DNA of 36,162 nt from Candidatus Sulfotelmatobacter sp. (GTDB taxonomy: Bacteria > Acidobacteriota > Terriglobia > Terriglobales > Acidobacteriaceae): the NCBI GenBank assembly GCA_030038125.1, contig JASHPL010000359.1:1-36162 (forward strand), written 5' to 3'. The position numbers and the translations under genes are program-made. Below, in pieces: positions 19,666 to 27,812 of this stretch; position 1 is the first letter of the stretch; every line of letters starts with the position of its first letter. The notes beneath the pieces are model-generated. The model did no database searches and had not been told where the DNA came from. It saw only the letters and a list, made by a program, of their open reading frames with translations.

Positions 19666-21495
19666 ATGTTTCCCAGGAAACTCCGCCCTCTTCTACCGTA
19701 CGTTAAGCGCTATCGCTGGAGCTACATTGCCGGGACCGTCTGTATTTTTCTGACCAACGGCATCTGGATTTTATTTCCCCTGGTTCTGGGGCGTGCAGCC
19801 GATGACCTGACCCGAGGCGTCACCAGTCACAAATTGCTGCAGTATGCTGGCTGGCTGCTGCTGATCGCCGTCACCAAAGGACTCTTTCAATTTCTGACGC
19901 GCTGGATTGTGATTGGCATTTCGCGCGACATCGAGTTCGACTTGCGCAACGATCTGTTCGCCCGCCTGGAAGGACTTTCCTATTCCTATTACCAGCGGCA
20001 TCGCACGGGCGACATTATGGCCCGCGCCACCAATGATCTTAGCGCCGTACGCATGCTGCTCGGTCCCGCGATCATGTATACGGCCAATACGCTCGTGCTC
20101 ACAGCGGGGGCGCTGGTCTTCATGATCTCGATCAGCCCTGAGCTGACCTTCTACACGTTTCTGCCCTTGCCCGTGGCCAGCATCCTGATTCAGCATTTCG
20201 GCCGGCAGATTCACGATCGCTTCGAACGGATTCAGGCGATGTTCTCCGACATCTCAGCCCGGGCGCAGGAGAATTTCTCGGGCGCGCGGCTGATCCGAGC
20301 CTACGTCCAGGAAGAGGCTGAAATCGAAGCCTTCGAAAGCGCGAACGAAGAATACATTCGTCGCAGTTTGAGGCTGGTGCGGCTGATGGGAATGCTCTGG
20401 CCCACACTGGAGTTCATGCTGGGCTGCGCCGTAGTTCTGGTGCTCTGGCTCGGCGGCCGCGAAGTTCTGCTCGGGCAAAGGACTGTGATCCTGAGTTGGC
20501 ACCCGGCCGTGGCGACACCTGGAATCGTGCTCCCCGCAATCGCCACCAGCCTTCATCTGTTCGGGATGATGAGTGTAGGCGACTTTTTTTCGTTCAGCAC
20601 CTACATGATGCAGCTCACCTGGCCGATCATCGCGCTCGGTTATGTGATCAATCTCTTCCAGCGAGGAACCGCATCGCTGGGGCGGCTCAACGAAATCATG
20701 CAGGAACAGCCGGAAATCCAGGACCAGCCTGGCGCCGAAGATCGCGAGATCGCAGGCGAGATCGAATTTCGCAATCTCAACTTCAGTTATGACGGGAAGC
20801 AAGTTTTGCACGACATTAACTTACGCATTCCCGCGGGCAGCAGTCTGGCGATTGTCGGTCCGACCGGTTCGGGAAAGACGACGCTGGTGGATCTGATTCC
20901 GCGCGTTTACGATGCGGAGCCGGGTACGGTGCTGATCGATGGACGTTCAGTTCGCGCCTATTCACTGGCCTCCCTGCGTCGCAATATCGGGTTCGTTCCG
21001 CAGGAGACTTTTCTTTTCAGCGACCGCATCCACGAAAATATCGCGTTCGGAGTGAACGCCGCTACGCGCGAAGCGATTCATAACGCGGCCGAAGCCGCCA
21101 GCATCGCCGAGGATATCGAAAGCTTCCCGGAAAGCTACGATACGCTGGTGGGCGAGCGCGGCATCACGCTTTCCGGCGGGCAGAAGCAGCGCACGGCCAT
21201 TGCGCGCGCCCTGATTCGTAATCCAAAGATTTTAATTCTTGACGACGCACTCTCCAGCGTTGATACGCAAACAGAAGACAAGATCCTCAATCATCTTCGC
21301 GACGTGATGCAGGGGCGCACGACGATCTTCATTTCACACCGCGTCTCAACCGTCCGCAACGCCGACCGCATTGCCGTGCTGCATGGCGGGCGCATCGTCG
21401 AGCTTGGCACCCACGGCGAGCTTCTGGCCTTGAACGGCTACTACAGTGACCTGTACAACAAGCAGTTGCTGGAAGAGGAATTAGCGGAAGTTTAG
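19666..21495 (+). CDS. ABC exporter half-transporter (MdlA/heterodimer-like), TMD-NBD
   Basis: A 609-residue type IV ABC exporter half: six TM helices (about 1-335) and a nucleotide-binding domain (365-600). Walker A is GPTGSGKTT at 398-406, the Q-loop region is VPQETFLF, the signature is LSGGQKQR at 502-509, and the H-loop His is H558. Walker B reads ILILDD, so the catalytic Glu position holds D527. That substitution marks the degenerate half of heterodimeric exporters such as TM287/TM288. Between TM5 and TM6 (about 270-301) there are roughly 30 residues that relatives lack. The substrate is unknown; lipid, drug or peptide are all possible. No partner half-transporter is in the window. The ATG at 19666 lacks a clear ribosome-binding site but fits the family. 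Confidence 0.9.
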   Translation: MFPRKLRPLLPYVKRYRWSYIAGTVCIFLTNGIWILFPLVLGRAADDLTRGVTSHKLLQYAGWLLLIAVTKGLFQFLTRWIVIGISRDIEFDLRNDLFARLEGLSYSYYQRHRTGDIMARATNDLSAVRMLLGPAIMYTANTLVLTAGALVFMISISPELTFYTFLPLPVASILIQHFGRQIHDRFERIQAMFSDISARAQENFSGARLIRAYVQEEAEIEAFESANEEYIRRSLRLVRLMGMLWPTLEFMLGCAVVLVLWLGGREVLLGQRTVILSWHPAVATPGIVLPAIATSLHLFGMMSVGDFFSFSTYMMQLTWPIIALGYVINLFQRGTASLGRLNEIMQEQPEIQDQPGAEDREIAGEIEFRNLNFSYDGKQVLHDINLRIPAGSSLAIVGPTGSGKTTLVDLIPRVYDAEPGTVLIDGRSVRAYSLASLRRNIGFVPQETFLFSDRIHENIAFGVNAATREAIHNAAEAASIAEDIESFPESYDTLVGERGITLSGGQKQRTAIARALIRNPKILILDDALSSVDTQTEDKILNHLRDVMQGRTTIFISHRVSTVRNADRIAVLHGGRIVELGTHGELLALNGYYSDLYNKQLLEEELAEV

Positions 21496-21626
21496 TTCGA
21501 AATCGCAAGGATCCCATCCGAGCACCGGTTTGAATTAACGCAGAGGAACTTCGCTTGCGATATTGAAGAAACAAGGCTGCACCCGCTCGGAATGAGTTAT
21601 CGAGATCCATCTAGTGACGGAGTTGC

Positions 21627-22313
21627 GTGCTCGCTTCCATGCGCCGCGTCAACAGGCCGGAGATTCTCGACTCGGACGGCTGCCCTCCGGAGGAAGCAGC
21701 AGCTTCCTTGCGCGATATGAGCGCGATCAACCGCCGCTTCGGCGGGATCGCAACCACGTACGCTTTGATCGAGCGCGTGGCTGCGAACGCGGGGAAAAAA
21801 CAATTCTCGCTGCTCGATGTCGCCGCGGGATTCGGCGAAGTTCCGAGACTTGCGCGGGAGCGACTCGCACAAAAAGGAATCTCGATCGACGTGACTCTGC
21901 TCGATTCCAGGTTGTCGCATCTGCTGCCCGGAAGTCATTCGGTTGTTGGCCAAGCGCTTCTTCTACCTTTCGCCGATAATTCCTTCGATCTGGTGAGCTG
22001 CAGCTTGTTCGCGCATCATTTGCAGCCGGACGAACTGGCCGGCTTTGCCCGCGAGGCCTTGCGTGTCGGGCGTCTCGCCTTGCTGATTAACGATCTGGTC
22101 CGAAGTCCCTTCCATCTTGCGCTGGTCTACGCAGCTTTTCCCTTGATGCGAAGCTACGCTTCCCGTCATGACGGCGTGGTTTCAGTGCGGCGAGCTTACC
22201 TTCCTAACGAGATACGGCAAATGATTATGTCGGCTTTTGCTGACGATTTTGTGCCGCGCGTCGAAACCTTCCGGCACTTCCTATTTCGCATGGGAGTGAT
22301 CGTGTGGAAATGA
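21627..22313 (+). CDS. Class I SAM-dependent methyltransferase
   Basis: A 228-residue protein with the Rossmann SAM-binding motif LLDVAAGFGEVP (about 63-74), an acidic strand end DVTLLDSRLS, a motif-II-like FDLVSCSLFAHHL segment and LRVGRLALLINDL for the post-core strand. It belongs to the methyltransferase type 11/25 class; in some Acidobacteriota and Actinobacteria similar genes stand beside type III polyketide synthases, but none is present here, so the substrate is open. The GTG at 21627 is preferred because GGAG lies four bases upstream; the next in-frame ATG at 21639 is 16 bases from it. It is convergent with the methyltransferase at 22365. Confidence 0.8.
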   Translation: MLASMRRVNRPEILDSDGCPPEEAAASLRDMSAINRRFGGIATTYALIERVAANAGKKQFSLLDVAAGFGEVPRLARERLAQKGISIDVTLLDSRLSHLLPGSHSVVGQALLLPFADNSFDLVSCSLFAHHLQPDELAGFAREALRVGRLALLINDLVRSPFHLALVYAAFPLMRSYASRHDGVVSVRRAYLPNEIRQMIMSAFADDFVPRVETFRHFLFRMGVIVWK

Positions 22314-22364
22314 TTTTGTGAAATCGTACGCCAAGCAGAATATTTCAGCGATCGAATGACCGTT

Positions 22365-23060
22365 TCAACGCACCACCAGTACTTCTCTGACATTATCCCG
22401 GGCCAGAAAGAATTTGATCGAAGCGAAATCGCGGAAGAGAGTCTCGATATGGCGGTTGTTGAAGACGCGCTGCAGGCGGAATCCTTCGGTGATCGCGGTG
22501 TGAACGGCTCCAGTCGGTCCGCGGCGTGCTTCGCGTTTCATCACGATCCGCTGCATCTCGAGCATGTCCTTGCCGACGATGTGGAAGCGAAAACACGGCG
22601 AATCCGGACCGGCGTCCTTGGTGTGAAAGAAAGCCAGCAGCATCCCCTGCGGCTTCAGCACCGACCACAGTCGTCCCATTACTGGACGTACCAGGCTTTC
22701 ATCCAAATAATCGGGAAGATTCCAGCACAACACTACGTCGAAATGCGCGGCGGGGTATTGAAGATTGTCGGCAAGAAACTTGCGGCTGTCGAGAACGACT
22801 TTGCCTTCTTCGTCTTTGCTGACGAGTGCGGGATCGGTCGAAGCGACCAGCAAATCTTCGCTGTAAATCCTGTGGCTGCGTTCGGTGAAGAAGCGGATAT
22901 TCGCCGGCGAGGTCGAGCCTAAATCGAGGACGCAGAGCGGTGTCTCGCTGTCCCACAAACGCGACAATTCCCCGAGACCGCTGGAACGGCGAGTCAGCTT
23001 CTGCGCCGATTGCGGCGTTTCTGTTTGTGTTCCGCCCGATGAGCCACGAAAGAGCTTCAT
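22365..23060 (-). CDS. Methyltransferase-like protein downstream of bactofilin
   Basis: A 231-residue protein with a methyltransferase core: the SAM-site strand and loop CVLDLGSTSPANIRFF, an acidic strand end (IYSEDLL), FDVVLCWNLPDYL as motif II and LWSVLKPQGMLLAFFH as the motif-III strand. The glycine-rich loop is atypical (DLGSTSP rather than DxGxGxG), so SAM binding is likely but not certain. The N-terminus is polar and probably disordered. The bactofilin gene lies 54 bp upstream on the same strand, so the two are probably co-transcribed; the functional link is unknown. Confidence 0.7.
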   Translation of the reverse strand: MKLFRGSSGGTQTETPQSAQKLTRRSSGLGELSRLWDSETPLCVLDLGSTSPANIRFFTERSHRIYSEDLLVASTDPALVSKDEEGKVVLDSRKFLADNLQYPAAHFDVVLCWNLPDYLDESLVRPVMGRLWSVLKPQGMLLAFFHTKDAGPDSPCFRFHIVGKDMLEMQRIVMKREARRGPTGAVHTAITEGFRLQRVFNNRHIETLFRDFASIKFFLARDNVREVLVVR

Positions 23061-23114
23061 GAAATTCTGCGTGACCGACGCATCAACCCAGCCCGCTGAG
23101 CCTGCCCACGGAGA

Positions 23115-23474
23115 TCACTTTCCAGCCGCCTTCTCGGACTTGCCTTGGATATCGACTTTCCCCTTCAGGTAAGCGCCCTCTTCGATCGAAATGCGCTGCG
23201 TGACGATATCGCCAGCCACCACCGCAGATTTGCGCAAGTCAACCCGGTCGCTAGCCTGCAGATTGCCCTCGAGCTTACCTTGTACGACGATGCCTTTGGC
23301 TTCCACGGAAGCCTTGATCTTTCCGTTGGGCCCGACGGTCAGGCTGTGGTCCTTGAGGGCGATGCTGCCTTCGACCTGTCCGTCAACATAGAGATCTTCG
23401 CTGCCCGACAACTCCCCCTTGATGACTACCGACTTGCCGATCTGCGCCAAATTGGCTGACACCGGAGCGCTCAT
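23115..23474 (-). CDS. Bactofilin-family cytoskeletal protein
   Basis: A 119-residue bactofilin (PF04519). The central part is a short-period beta-helix with a repeating pattern of hydrophobic and Gly residues: IGKSVVIKGELSG, LYVDGQVEGSI, LTVGPNGKIKASV, IVVQGKLEGNL, SAVVAGDIVTQRISI and AYLKGKVDI. Short disordered tails flank the core, the C-terminal one Lys-rich. Bactofilins polymerise without nucleotide into membrane-associated filaments that guide cell-wall enzymes or chromosome segregation. AAGGAGA seven bases before the ATG makes the start certain. No M23 peptidase, a common partner, is adjacent. Confidence 0.92.
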   Translation of the reverse strand: MSAPVSANLAQIGKSVVIKGELSGSEDLYVDGQVEGSIALKDHSLTVGPNGKIKASVEAKGIVVQGKLEGNLQASDRVDLRKSAVVAGDIVTQRISIEEGAYLKGKVDIQGKSEKAAGK

Positions 23475-23556
23475 ACGTGTTCTCCTTCACAAGACAGATA
23501 ACGCATCACCATAGAAAGTGCGTAGGCAGATACCCGACGGCCGCGTCGCTGGAACG

Positions 23557-23586
23557 ACTATACCCAACCGCGTGCACGCCCGGCAA
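23557..23586 (-). promoter_or_regulatory. Promoter of the bactofilin gene
   Basis: On the minus strand TTGCCG (23581-23586) and TATAGT (23557-23562) are 18 bp apart, a good sigma70-type match. The predicted start near 23550 gives a 5' leader of about 75 nt before the bactofilin ATG. Confidence 0.5.
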
Positions 23587-23635
23587 GCCGCATCTGGCCT
23601 GCAAAGAGGCTCATACAACCTTGCCCCAGGATTGC

Positions 23636-23652
23636 TACACTAATTCTAGATG
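23636..23652 (+). promoter_or_regulatory. -10 box abutting a start codon: possible leaderless mRNA
   Basis: TACACT at 23636-23641 ends eight bases before the ATG at 23650, and no Shine-Dalgarno is present. This spacing would place the transcription start at or next to the start codon. Confidence 0.35.
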
Positions 23653-24579
23653 AGGGAATTGGGGCAACAAGCATGGCGCGCACGGCTGTGGGCGAGCTGT
23701 GCCGCTGTTTTTCTTGTGTTATCTGTGACGTCCCAGGCACAAGAATCAGGCAGGCCTGTAATCTCCCCGGACAATCTGGTACGGCTTACGGTTCAAAATG
23801 AGATGGCCGCCTCCGACCACACCTCGATCAAACACCTGTTCCGCTCGCGAAAGCAGACCACCAAAGAAACCCAGACCCATCTCTACGTTGAAACCAGCCA
23901 GGCCATGGCTGGCATGTTGGTCGCCGTCGACGGCCACCCGTTGACCGCTCAACAACAGCAAAATGAGCTCAATCGTCTTTACGGATTGGCGGGAAATCCT
24001 GACGCTTTGCGCAAGAAACGCGCCCGGGAAGCTCAGGATGAGGAGCACTCATTGCGCATCCTGCGGGCAATGCCAGATGCCTTTCGCTACGAATACGCCG
24101 GAGTCGAAACCGGCACGCAGACGGTCGGGGGGGAAGGCGCACAACTGGTACGTCTTAAGTTCACGCCAAACGCGTCGTACGCGGCGCCTTCGCGCGTAGA
24201 GCAAGTCCTCGAGGGCATGACGGGATCTCTGCTGATCGATGTGGCCCAGCATCGCATTGCCTGTATTGACGGGACTCTTTTCAAAGAAGTCTCGTTCGGG
24301 TGGGGCATCATCGGCCGCCTCGATCAGGGAGGGCATTTTCATGTGGAACAGGCGAATGTGGGCGACGGTTCATGGGAAATCACAGAGATGAACCTGAACG
24401 TTACTGGCAAACTTCTTTTATTCAAGAGGCTGAACCTTGCCTCCAAAGAAGTGTTCGGTGACTTCCAGCGAGTGCCCGGCAATATGACTTTTGCTCAAGG
24501 CGTGGACCTGCTGAAGACGGAAAAGGAAAAGTTGGCTCAAAGCGGCGGTGCGGATCCGCCTGGGAAATTCCCGCAATAA
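23650..24579 (+). CDS. Exported protein of unknown function
   Basis: A 309-residue protein with a signal peptide (basic start, hydrophobic core WASCAAVFLVLSVTS, cleavage probably after AQA near residue 31). The mature part has a helical section rich in charged residues (about 95-140), then alternating beta segments ending with a membrane-distal beta-rich half (LLIDVAQHRIACIDGTLF and GHFHVEQANVGDGSWEITEMNLN). The layout loosely recalls LolA/LppX-type lipoprotein-carrier folds, with strands holding a cavity, but no motif proves it. I do not recognise a named family. It ends three bases before the convergent menC-like gene. Confidence 0.7.
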   Translation: MRELGQQAWRARLWASCAAVFLVLSVTSQAQESGRPVISPDNLVRLTVQNEMAASDHTSIKHLFRSRKQTTKETQTHLYVETSQAMAGMLVAVDGHPLTAQQQQNELNRLYGLAGNPDALRKKRAREAQDEEHSLRILRAMPDAFRYEYAGVETGTQTVGGEGAQLVRLKFTPNASYAAPSRVEQVLEGMTGSLLIDVAQHRIACIDGTLFKEVSFGWGIIGRLDQGGHFHVEQANVGDGSWEITEMNLNVTGKLLLFKRLNLASKEVFGDFQRVPGNMTFAQGVDLLKTEKEKLAQSGGADPPGKFPQ

Positions 24580-24582
24580 AAT

Positions 24583-25695
24583 TCAATGCGCGCGGAAGGT
24601 CTCTTTTCGCGCCGTCAATTTCTCGATCAGTTCGGGTTTGACGCGATATCCGGTTCCGGGCCGATCAGTGATGGGAATCGTACCCTGCGCTGACACTTCC
24701 ACTTCCGGATCAATGATGTCCTCTTTCCAGTAACGCTTCGAGGCCGATACATCGCCCGGCAAGCTGAAGTTCGCGAGGGTGGAAAGCGCGATATTTTGAG
24801 CACGGCCGATGCCGGTTTCCAGCATGCCTCCGCACCACACCGGAATTTTGTGCGACTGGCAGACGTCATGAACGGCGAGAGCTTCGCTGAATCCCCCGAC
24901 GCGTCCCACTTTGATGTTGACGATCCGGCAGGCGCCGGCGTCGGCGGCAAAAGCCGCGTTGCGCGCGCTTTCGATCGATTCGTCGAGACAGATTGCGGTG
25001 CGCAGCTCTTTTTGCAAACGCGCGTGATAGTAGATGTCGTCGTTCCAGAGTGGCTGTTCGATCATCAGCAGATGGAACTGATCGAACTCACGCAGATGCT
25101 CAAGATGATCGAGAGTGTACGCGGAGTTGGCGTCGCAACTCAGCGTGATGTCGGCCCAGCGCGAGCGGATGCGCTCCAGAACATTTACGTCCCAGCCGGG
25201 TTTGACTTTGACCTTGATGCGGCGATAACCGGCCGCGAGTTCACGTTCGATCTTTTCCAGCAATTGCTCGACCGAATCTTGAATTCCGATGGAAACTCCG
25301 CAGGCAATTTCGCGCCGCGTGCCGCCAAGCAATTTCCATAAAGGCTGCTGCTTCTGGATTGCCTCAAGTTGCCACACCGCATTTTCCAGACCGGCCTTGG
25401 CCATGCGGTGACCGCGAACTCTGGCAAACAAGCTAGGACATTCGCGGCCAGAATTAATTTGTTTTCCGAGCAACGCGGGAATCAGATATGTGGTCATAGT
25501 CGGCCAGGCGGCTTCGATCCATTCGCTGCTGTAAAACGGATCTTCGCCCACAACACTCTCGCCCCATCCCTCCGCGCCATCTCCGTAAACCGTGACCAAT
25601 AGAATGCGGCGGCTAGAGGTGCGGCCAAAACTGGTCTCAAAAAAATGGACCAGGGGCATGCGAATTTCGCGCAGTGTGATGGCTTCTATTTTCAT
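24583..25695 (-). CDS. menC: o-Succinylbenzoate synthase / N-succinylamino acid racemase
   Basis: A 370-residue enolase-superfamily enzyme of the MenC/NSAR subgroup. The catalytic pair is present: K163 in RIKVKVKPGWD and K262 in IVNIKVGRVGG. The metal ligands D188 (CDANSAY), E213 (MIEQPL) and D238 (CLDES) are also present. Numbering is almost identical to the Amycolatopsis OSBS/NSAR enzyme. MenC dehydrates SHCHC in menaquinone synthesis, while NSAR racemises N-succinyl amino acids, and many proteins do both. No other men gene is present. Upstream in the same unit is a COG3375-type GNAT transferase, the partner found in the NSAR pathway of Geobacillus kaustophilus, which favours NSAR. The start at ATG 25695 is set by homology. 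Confidence 0.88.
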   Translation of the reverse strand: MKIEAITLREIRMPLVHFFETSFGRTSSRRILLVTVYGDGAEGWGESVVGEDPFYSSEWIEAAWPTMTTYLIPALLGKQINSGRECPSLFARVRGHRMAKAGLENAVWQLEAIQKQQPLWKLLGGTRREIACGVSIGIQDSVEQLLEKIERELAAGYRRIKVKVKPGWDVNVLERIRSRWADITLSCDANSAYTLDHLEHLREFDQFHLLMIEQPLWNDDIYYHARLQKELRTAICLDESIESARNAAFAADAGACRIVNIKVGRVGGFSEALAVHDVCQSHKIPVWCGGMLETGIGRAQNIALSTLANFSLPGDVSASKRYWKEDIIDPEVEVSAQGTIPITDRPGTGYRVKPELIEKLTARKETFRAH

Positions 25696-25729
25696 GGTTC
25701 GGAAATTCCATCGACCACAGAAACTCAGC

Positions 25730-25756
25730 GGTCCTATGCTTTGGAAGCATAGGACC
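25730..25756 (-). other. Strong hairpin over the GNAT stop codon
   Basis: A perfect 12-bp inverted repeat (arms 25730-25741 and 25745-25756) with a 3-nt loop covers the last codons and stop of the GNAT gene and lies 35 nt before the menC-like start. No proper U-run follows. It could stabilise the upstream mRNA, attenuate the downstream gene, or mark a processing site. Confidence 0.7.
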
Positions 25757-26507
25757 ACTTCTCATCCCAACGCCCAAGCAGGAACCTGCCATTGCCTTGG
25801 CCGTCGCGTTCATAACCGAGCACAGCCAAACCCTCAGAAAAATGACGGAGAAATTGCTCGCGATTGCGCTCCTGCACCTGCTGTGCCTGAATGCGCGTTT
25901 CCGGTGCGGCTTTCCAGTCATAAATCTGAGCGGGTACTGCAATCGTCGTCTCGCAAGTGAAAGGTGTCCGCTTTCCGGTCTGCAGCAATGCCTGGACGCG
26001 CTTGGATTTCAGCCACCACTCAGCGATCAGCCGATCGCTGGGCAGGCCGCCCTGGAGCGGGGATGAGGTGATTCCGTACTGATTGATGTTATAGCGTCGT
26101 GCGATCGCTCCCAGTTTTTCAATGTTCAGATAAGCGTTCTTGATTTCCAGCGGATCAAACGTCCACTCGATCAGCTCGATCCCCCGTGCGATCGCATCTT
26201 TTCGCTGAAATAATTTCAAGCGCCGCCCTACTCCGCTGTTGCGATACTGCTTGCCTACGGCGAGCATGTGCGAATGCAGGTAAAGATGTCCCGAGCGATT
26301 GCCCGGGATGGAGAGTGCAAAGCCGATCATCTCCTTGCCCTCAAAGGCGCCCATGACTTGGCCGCCAATTTTTTCCGCCACCACAAACATGCGCAGCGGC
26401 ACCAGTTCCGCGTCCGAGAAATTCCAGATTTCCTTCTGCAGGGCGACACACTTGCGCAGCTCTTCAATGCCCTCGCAATTCCGAATTACAACGGAATCAG
26501 GGCTCAC
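25734..26507 (-). CDS. GNAT acyltransferase, COG3375 type
   Basis: A 257-residue GNAT-superfamily protein. The acyl-CoA-binding core is in the first half: VPLRMFVVAEKIGGQVMGAF, a strand (GFALSIPG), then SHMLAVGKQYRNSGVGRRL with the pyrophosphate-binding loop R/Q-x-x-G-x-G/A in the form RNSGVGRR. The second half, with YNINQYGITSS, is characteristic of the group linked to NSAR-type racemases, where the enzyme is proposed or shown to succinylate D-amino acids. The GTG start overlaps the mazG stop by four bases (GTGA), indicating translational coupling. The final codons lie in a strong hairpin. Substrate identity is inference. Confidence 0.85.
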   Translation of the reverse strand: MSPDSVVIRNCEGIEELRKCVALQKEIWNFSDAELVPLRMFVVAEKIGGQVMGAFEGKEMIGFALSIPGNRSGHLYLHSHMLAVGKQYRNSGVGRRLKLFQRKDAIARGIELIEWTFDPLEIKNAYLNIEKLGAIARRYNINQYGITSSPLQGGLPSDRLIAEWWLKSKRVQALLQTGKRTPFTCETTIAVPAQIYDWKAAPETRIQAQQVQERNREQFLRHFSEGLAVLGYERDGQGNGRFLLGRWDEKWSYASKA

Positions 26508-27427
26508 GCACAGCCCTCACCTGCGGGTTTGTGGACTTGTCTTTCTTCGGCTTTCGCCTGCTGCCAAAGGGATTCAAGTTCGTCCATCGCGACCTGCTGA
26601 GGAGCCCGGCCATTCTCGCGCAACCGCTCCTCCATCCATTGAAACCTGCGCCTGAATTTGCGATTGCTCTTGCGCAGTGCGGATTCGGCGTCGACTGAAA
26701 GATAGCGGGCAATGTTGACCAGAACAAAGAACAAATCGCCAACTTCCTCTTCCAGTTTCATCTGTAGTTCTTCGGGAACGACAGTCCGGCCTGATCCGGC
26801 AATGCCACGTCCTTGCGGCCGCGGGCCGGGAGCCGGGAACTCTGTAAGGTGTTCCTGAAGCTCGCCCGTCTCTTCCTGCAGCTTCTCAAACAAGCCTTCG
26901 ATATTTGGCCAATCAAATCCAGCCTGCGCGGCGCGAGAACTCAGCTTCGCAGCTTCGAGCAGGGAAGGCGTCGCCGATGAAACGCCTGCAAGAATCGACG
27001 GTTGCTCATCCGGAGCATTGTTTCCGATCTGTTCCGCGGACCGTTTCTTTTTTTCTTCGATTTTGAGCGCTTCCCAGTTGCGTTTGACTTCGGCTGAAGT
27101 ATCGGCCTTCGCCTCTCCAAACACATGGGGATGACGATGAATCAGCTTGGTCGACAGCCGGTCGAGGACATCATCAATCGAAAACGAACCTTGCTCTTTC
27201 GCCATTTCCGAATAAAACAGAACCTGCAACAGTAAGTCGCCCAGTTCGCCCACCAACTCGGGCCAATCGCGCTTGTCGATCGCTTCGAGAACCTCGTAAG
27301 TTTCTTCCAATGTATAGGGTTTGATTGAGTCGAAAGTCTGTTCGCGATCCCAGGGGCATCCCCCGGGAGCTCGCAAACGTTCCATGATCGCGACGGCGCG
27401 TTCGAAGTTCTCTCCTGTGGTGGACAT
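26504..27427 (-). CDS. mazG: Nucleoside triphosphate pyrophosphohydrolase MazG
   Basis: MazG hydrolyses NTPs and dNTPs to monophosphate and pyrophosphate. This 307-residue protein has the two tandem MazG domains of the family. The first starts at LRAPGGCPWDREQT and has the metal-binding EETYEVLEAID and ELGDLLLQVLFYSEMA. The second has EETGELQEHL and EEEVGDLFFVLVNIAR. Between the two acidic motifs of the second domain is an unusual insert of about 25 residues rich in Pro, Gly and Arg (about GPRPQGRGIAGSG) that relatives do not usually have. The start is ATG 27427 (MSTTGENFERAV), since the longer frame to 27691 has no family sequence. It is the first gene of the unit with the GNAT gene. Confidence 0.92.
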   Translation of the reverse strand: MSTTGENFERAVAIMERLRAPGGCPWDREQTFDSIKPYTLEETYEVLEAIDKRDWPELVGELGDLLLQVLFYSEMAKEQGSFSIDDVLDRLSTKLIHRHPHVFGEAKADTSAEVKRNWEALKIEEKKKRSAEQIGNNAPDEQPSILAGVSSATPSLLEAAKLSSRAAQAGFDWPNIEGLFEKLQEETGELQEHLTEFPAPGPRPQGRGIAGSGRTVVPEELQMKLEEEVGDLFFVLVNIARYLSVDAESALRKSNRKFRRRFQWMEERLRENGRAPQQVAMDELESLWQQAKAEERQVHKPAGEGCA

Positions 27428-27812
27428 TCGCCCACCAATGTAAATGAGCGTGAAGGCAAGAGGCAATGAGCCGGGACAGGACGACTGACGAAGAGCGGCT
27501 TGCAGGTCAACCAAGCATGTCGCAAGATCGCGTGGCCTTGGAATGGCGTTCCTCCTTGCATTCCTGGTCGCGCATCGACTTGGCTCGGGGCGCATCGTTC
27601 TTGCCTGTGGACGCACTCGAACTGCGGTAAGTTCTTGCAGGTTACTTTCGATATCATTAGGGAAGTCGGCGAGCTGACGTTGGTCACTCACTTTTGTGGA
27701 CTATCGTTACCTTCATTCCTGCGCCAAGCCCGGGCAAAATGAAAAGCGGTGGACGTGTCGGAAACTGTAGAGAGGGCAAGCAGGCTTTCGACCGCATTCA
27801 ATTCTTGCATCC
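27428..27812. other. 385-bp intergenic region between mazG and glpD
   Basis: I see no convincing gene, RNA or repeat here. The frame extending mazG upstream has no family resemblance and unnatural composition. It must hold divergent promoters for mazG (-) and glpD (+). A weak TTGCCT-N18-TACATT on the minus strand lies just before the mazG start, and no clear box precedes glpD. Confidence 0.4.
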
